44,590 nt of DNA from Frankiales bacterium (lineage in GTDB: Bacteria > Actinomycetota > Actinomycetes > JAFAQI01): NCBI GenBank assembly GCA_025980465.1, contig JAICXJ010000025.1, positions 1 to 44,590 of the forward strand, written 5' to 3'. This document shows, piece by piece, positions 44,022 to 44,590 of this stretch; position 1 is the first letter of the stretch; the number at the start of each line of letters is the position of its first letter. The notes under the pieces are model-generated. The model saw only the letters and a list, made by a program, of their open reading frames with translations. It was not told the DNA's origin and did no database searches. The position numbers and the translations under genes were made by a program.

Positions 44022-44361
44022 CCCGAACCCATTAGATCCGCCGGGCGGGCTCCCCCTCGCGAAGCGGCCACCCTGCCCAGCTACGGTCGGCACACCTTGC
44101 GGGCGCGGCTTCGTCGCAAATCTCAGCGCGGAAATGGCCGATCTCTAGGCGGGCGAGTTTGGAGCGCGATTGAGGGTGTCGACTTCAGTATTGCCGCTGT
44201 CGGTGTCGGGGATGGGGCTCACTCGAAGTTGGCGCTGGATTTGGTCTCGCTCCTGAGACTGAGGGCGGGGGTCTGGTCTTGGTCCCTATAGGCTTAGCCA
44301 CCCTTTCGGGTGCGGCGGGACTAGGCCATGCGCCGTGGCGTTCCTTTAAGGACGCGTTTTG
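44022..44361. other. Non-coding gap with two small stem-loops
   Basis: No coding frame is convincing here, and base use is more A/T-rich than in the rest of the window. GTCTC (44244-44248) pairs with GAGAC (44255-44259). GTCCC (44282-44286) pairs with GGGAC (44317-44321) around an inner hairpin ACCC-TTTC-GGGT (44300-44311) and a perfect palindrome CCTATAGG (44285-44292). They could form a structured leader for the partial gene that follows, or belong to a mobile segment. Confidence 0.4.
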
Positions 44362-44590
44362 ATGATGCGTGCAACGATCCTCAGCCGGCTGGCCGTTTGG
44401 ATGGTGATTTTTGCCAGCATCCTCGCGATCGCAGGTGGGGGAACACTCCCGGCGGCGCTTGCCGGCGACCCGGGGAGCACGAGAACAGGTTTGATCATCG
44501 GAGCCTGCATCGGCTTGGCCCTTAGTCAGACTTTCGGCGTGGGAGCGGTTTTGCTGCGGCGCTATGCCGTATTACGGCAACGTAGCGATG
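44362..44590 (+). CDS. Partial membrane protein, cut by the window end
   Basis: An open frame runs from ATG 44362 to the window edge without a stop, encoding at least 76 residues. It starts MMRATILSRLAVWMVIF and shows two hydrophobic spans (about 9-28 and 41-65), then a basic segment LLRRYAVLRQRSD. AAGGA lies ten bases upstream. Codons such as TTT, TTG and GTT are more frequent than in neighbouring genes, suggesting a different origin. No family is recognised. The next window would settle its length. Confidence 0.55.
   Translation, partial: MMRATILSRLAVWMVIFASILAIAGGGTLPAALAGDPGSTRTGLIIGACIGLALSQTFGVGAVLLRRYAVLRQRSD

Noticed and set aside
44282-44321. Known riboswitch (c-di-GMP, fluoride or guanidine class).
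   Set aside because: The nested stems did not match any consensus I could recall; it is kept only as an unassigned structure.

Overview
The window is chromosomal DNA from a high-GC Gram-positive bacterium (Actinomycetota). The evidence is strong G/C at third codon positions, frequent GTG starts, a DUF4193 protein, a mycothiol-enzyme-like TIGR03085 protein, a mycobacterial-type Sdh1 succinate dehydrogenase, and two RpoD/HrdB-type sigma factors. I cannot name the genus. No rRNA, tRNA, CRISPR array or insertion sequence was seen. The 3' end (about 44.15-44.59 kb) has more A/T-ending codons and is cut by the window edge.

Layout. (1) 0-8.8 kb: a dispersed palindromic repeat, an EcsC-like protein with DUF4193, a gamma-carbonic anhydrase-like protein, a pair of acyl-CoA dehydrogenases, a GT-C type membrane glycosyltransferase, a lytic transglycosylase, an exported protein of unknown function and an inositol monophosphatase. 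(2) 8.8-12.5 kb: sdhCAB. (3) 12.6-15.6 kb: a small DUF7455-like protein and two ABC units. (4) 15.6-21.1 kb: aceB-glcD-glcE-glcF, a glycolate to glyoxylate to malate operon. (5) 21.1-22.5 kb: CoxG-like and TIGR03085 proteins. (6) 22.6-30.7 kb: a tightly packed, apparently uncharacterised block. It holds an acyl reductase-HAD phosphatase fusion, a zinc alcohol dehydrogenase, a LarA/DUF2088-like protein and a PlsC acyltransferase joined by three 4-nt start/stop overlaps. A spermidine-synthase-like protein and an aldehyde dehydrogenase follow on the same strand, and a decayed aldo/keto reductase lies behind them. A 42-bp dyad sits in front of the block. (7) 31-35.6 kb: two principal-type sigma factors flanking a TauE/SafE permease and a thioesterase. 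(8) 35.7-44.6 kb: a small helical protein, an AhpD/CMD-like protein, a tandem array of the repeat seen at the left edge, msrA, a NUDIX hydrolase, a secreted alpha/beta hydrolase, a GroES-like protein, an MFS transporter, an RraA-like protein, a YkgJ-type cysteine-cluster protein, a TrmH methyltransferase and a partial membrane protein.

How it fits together. Carbon enters as fatty acyl-CoA (acyl-CoA dehydrogenases), glycolate (GlcDEF) and glyoxylate (AceB), and passes through the TCA cycle (Sdh1). The 22.6-30.7 kb block looks like a lipid-modifying pathway that uses acyl chains as substrate. Many genes have an extended -10-like hexamer 7-8 nt before a GTG start and no ribosome binding site, so leaderless translation appears common. 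DUF4193, inositol monophosphatase, DUF7455 and the two sigma factors are, as I recall, near neighbours in mycobacteria. Here they are spread over 35 kb, as if the ancestral block had been opened by insertions.
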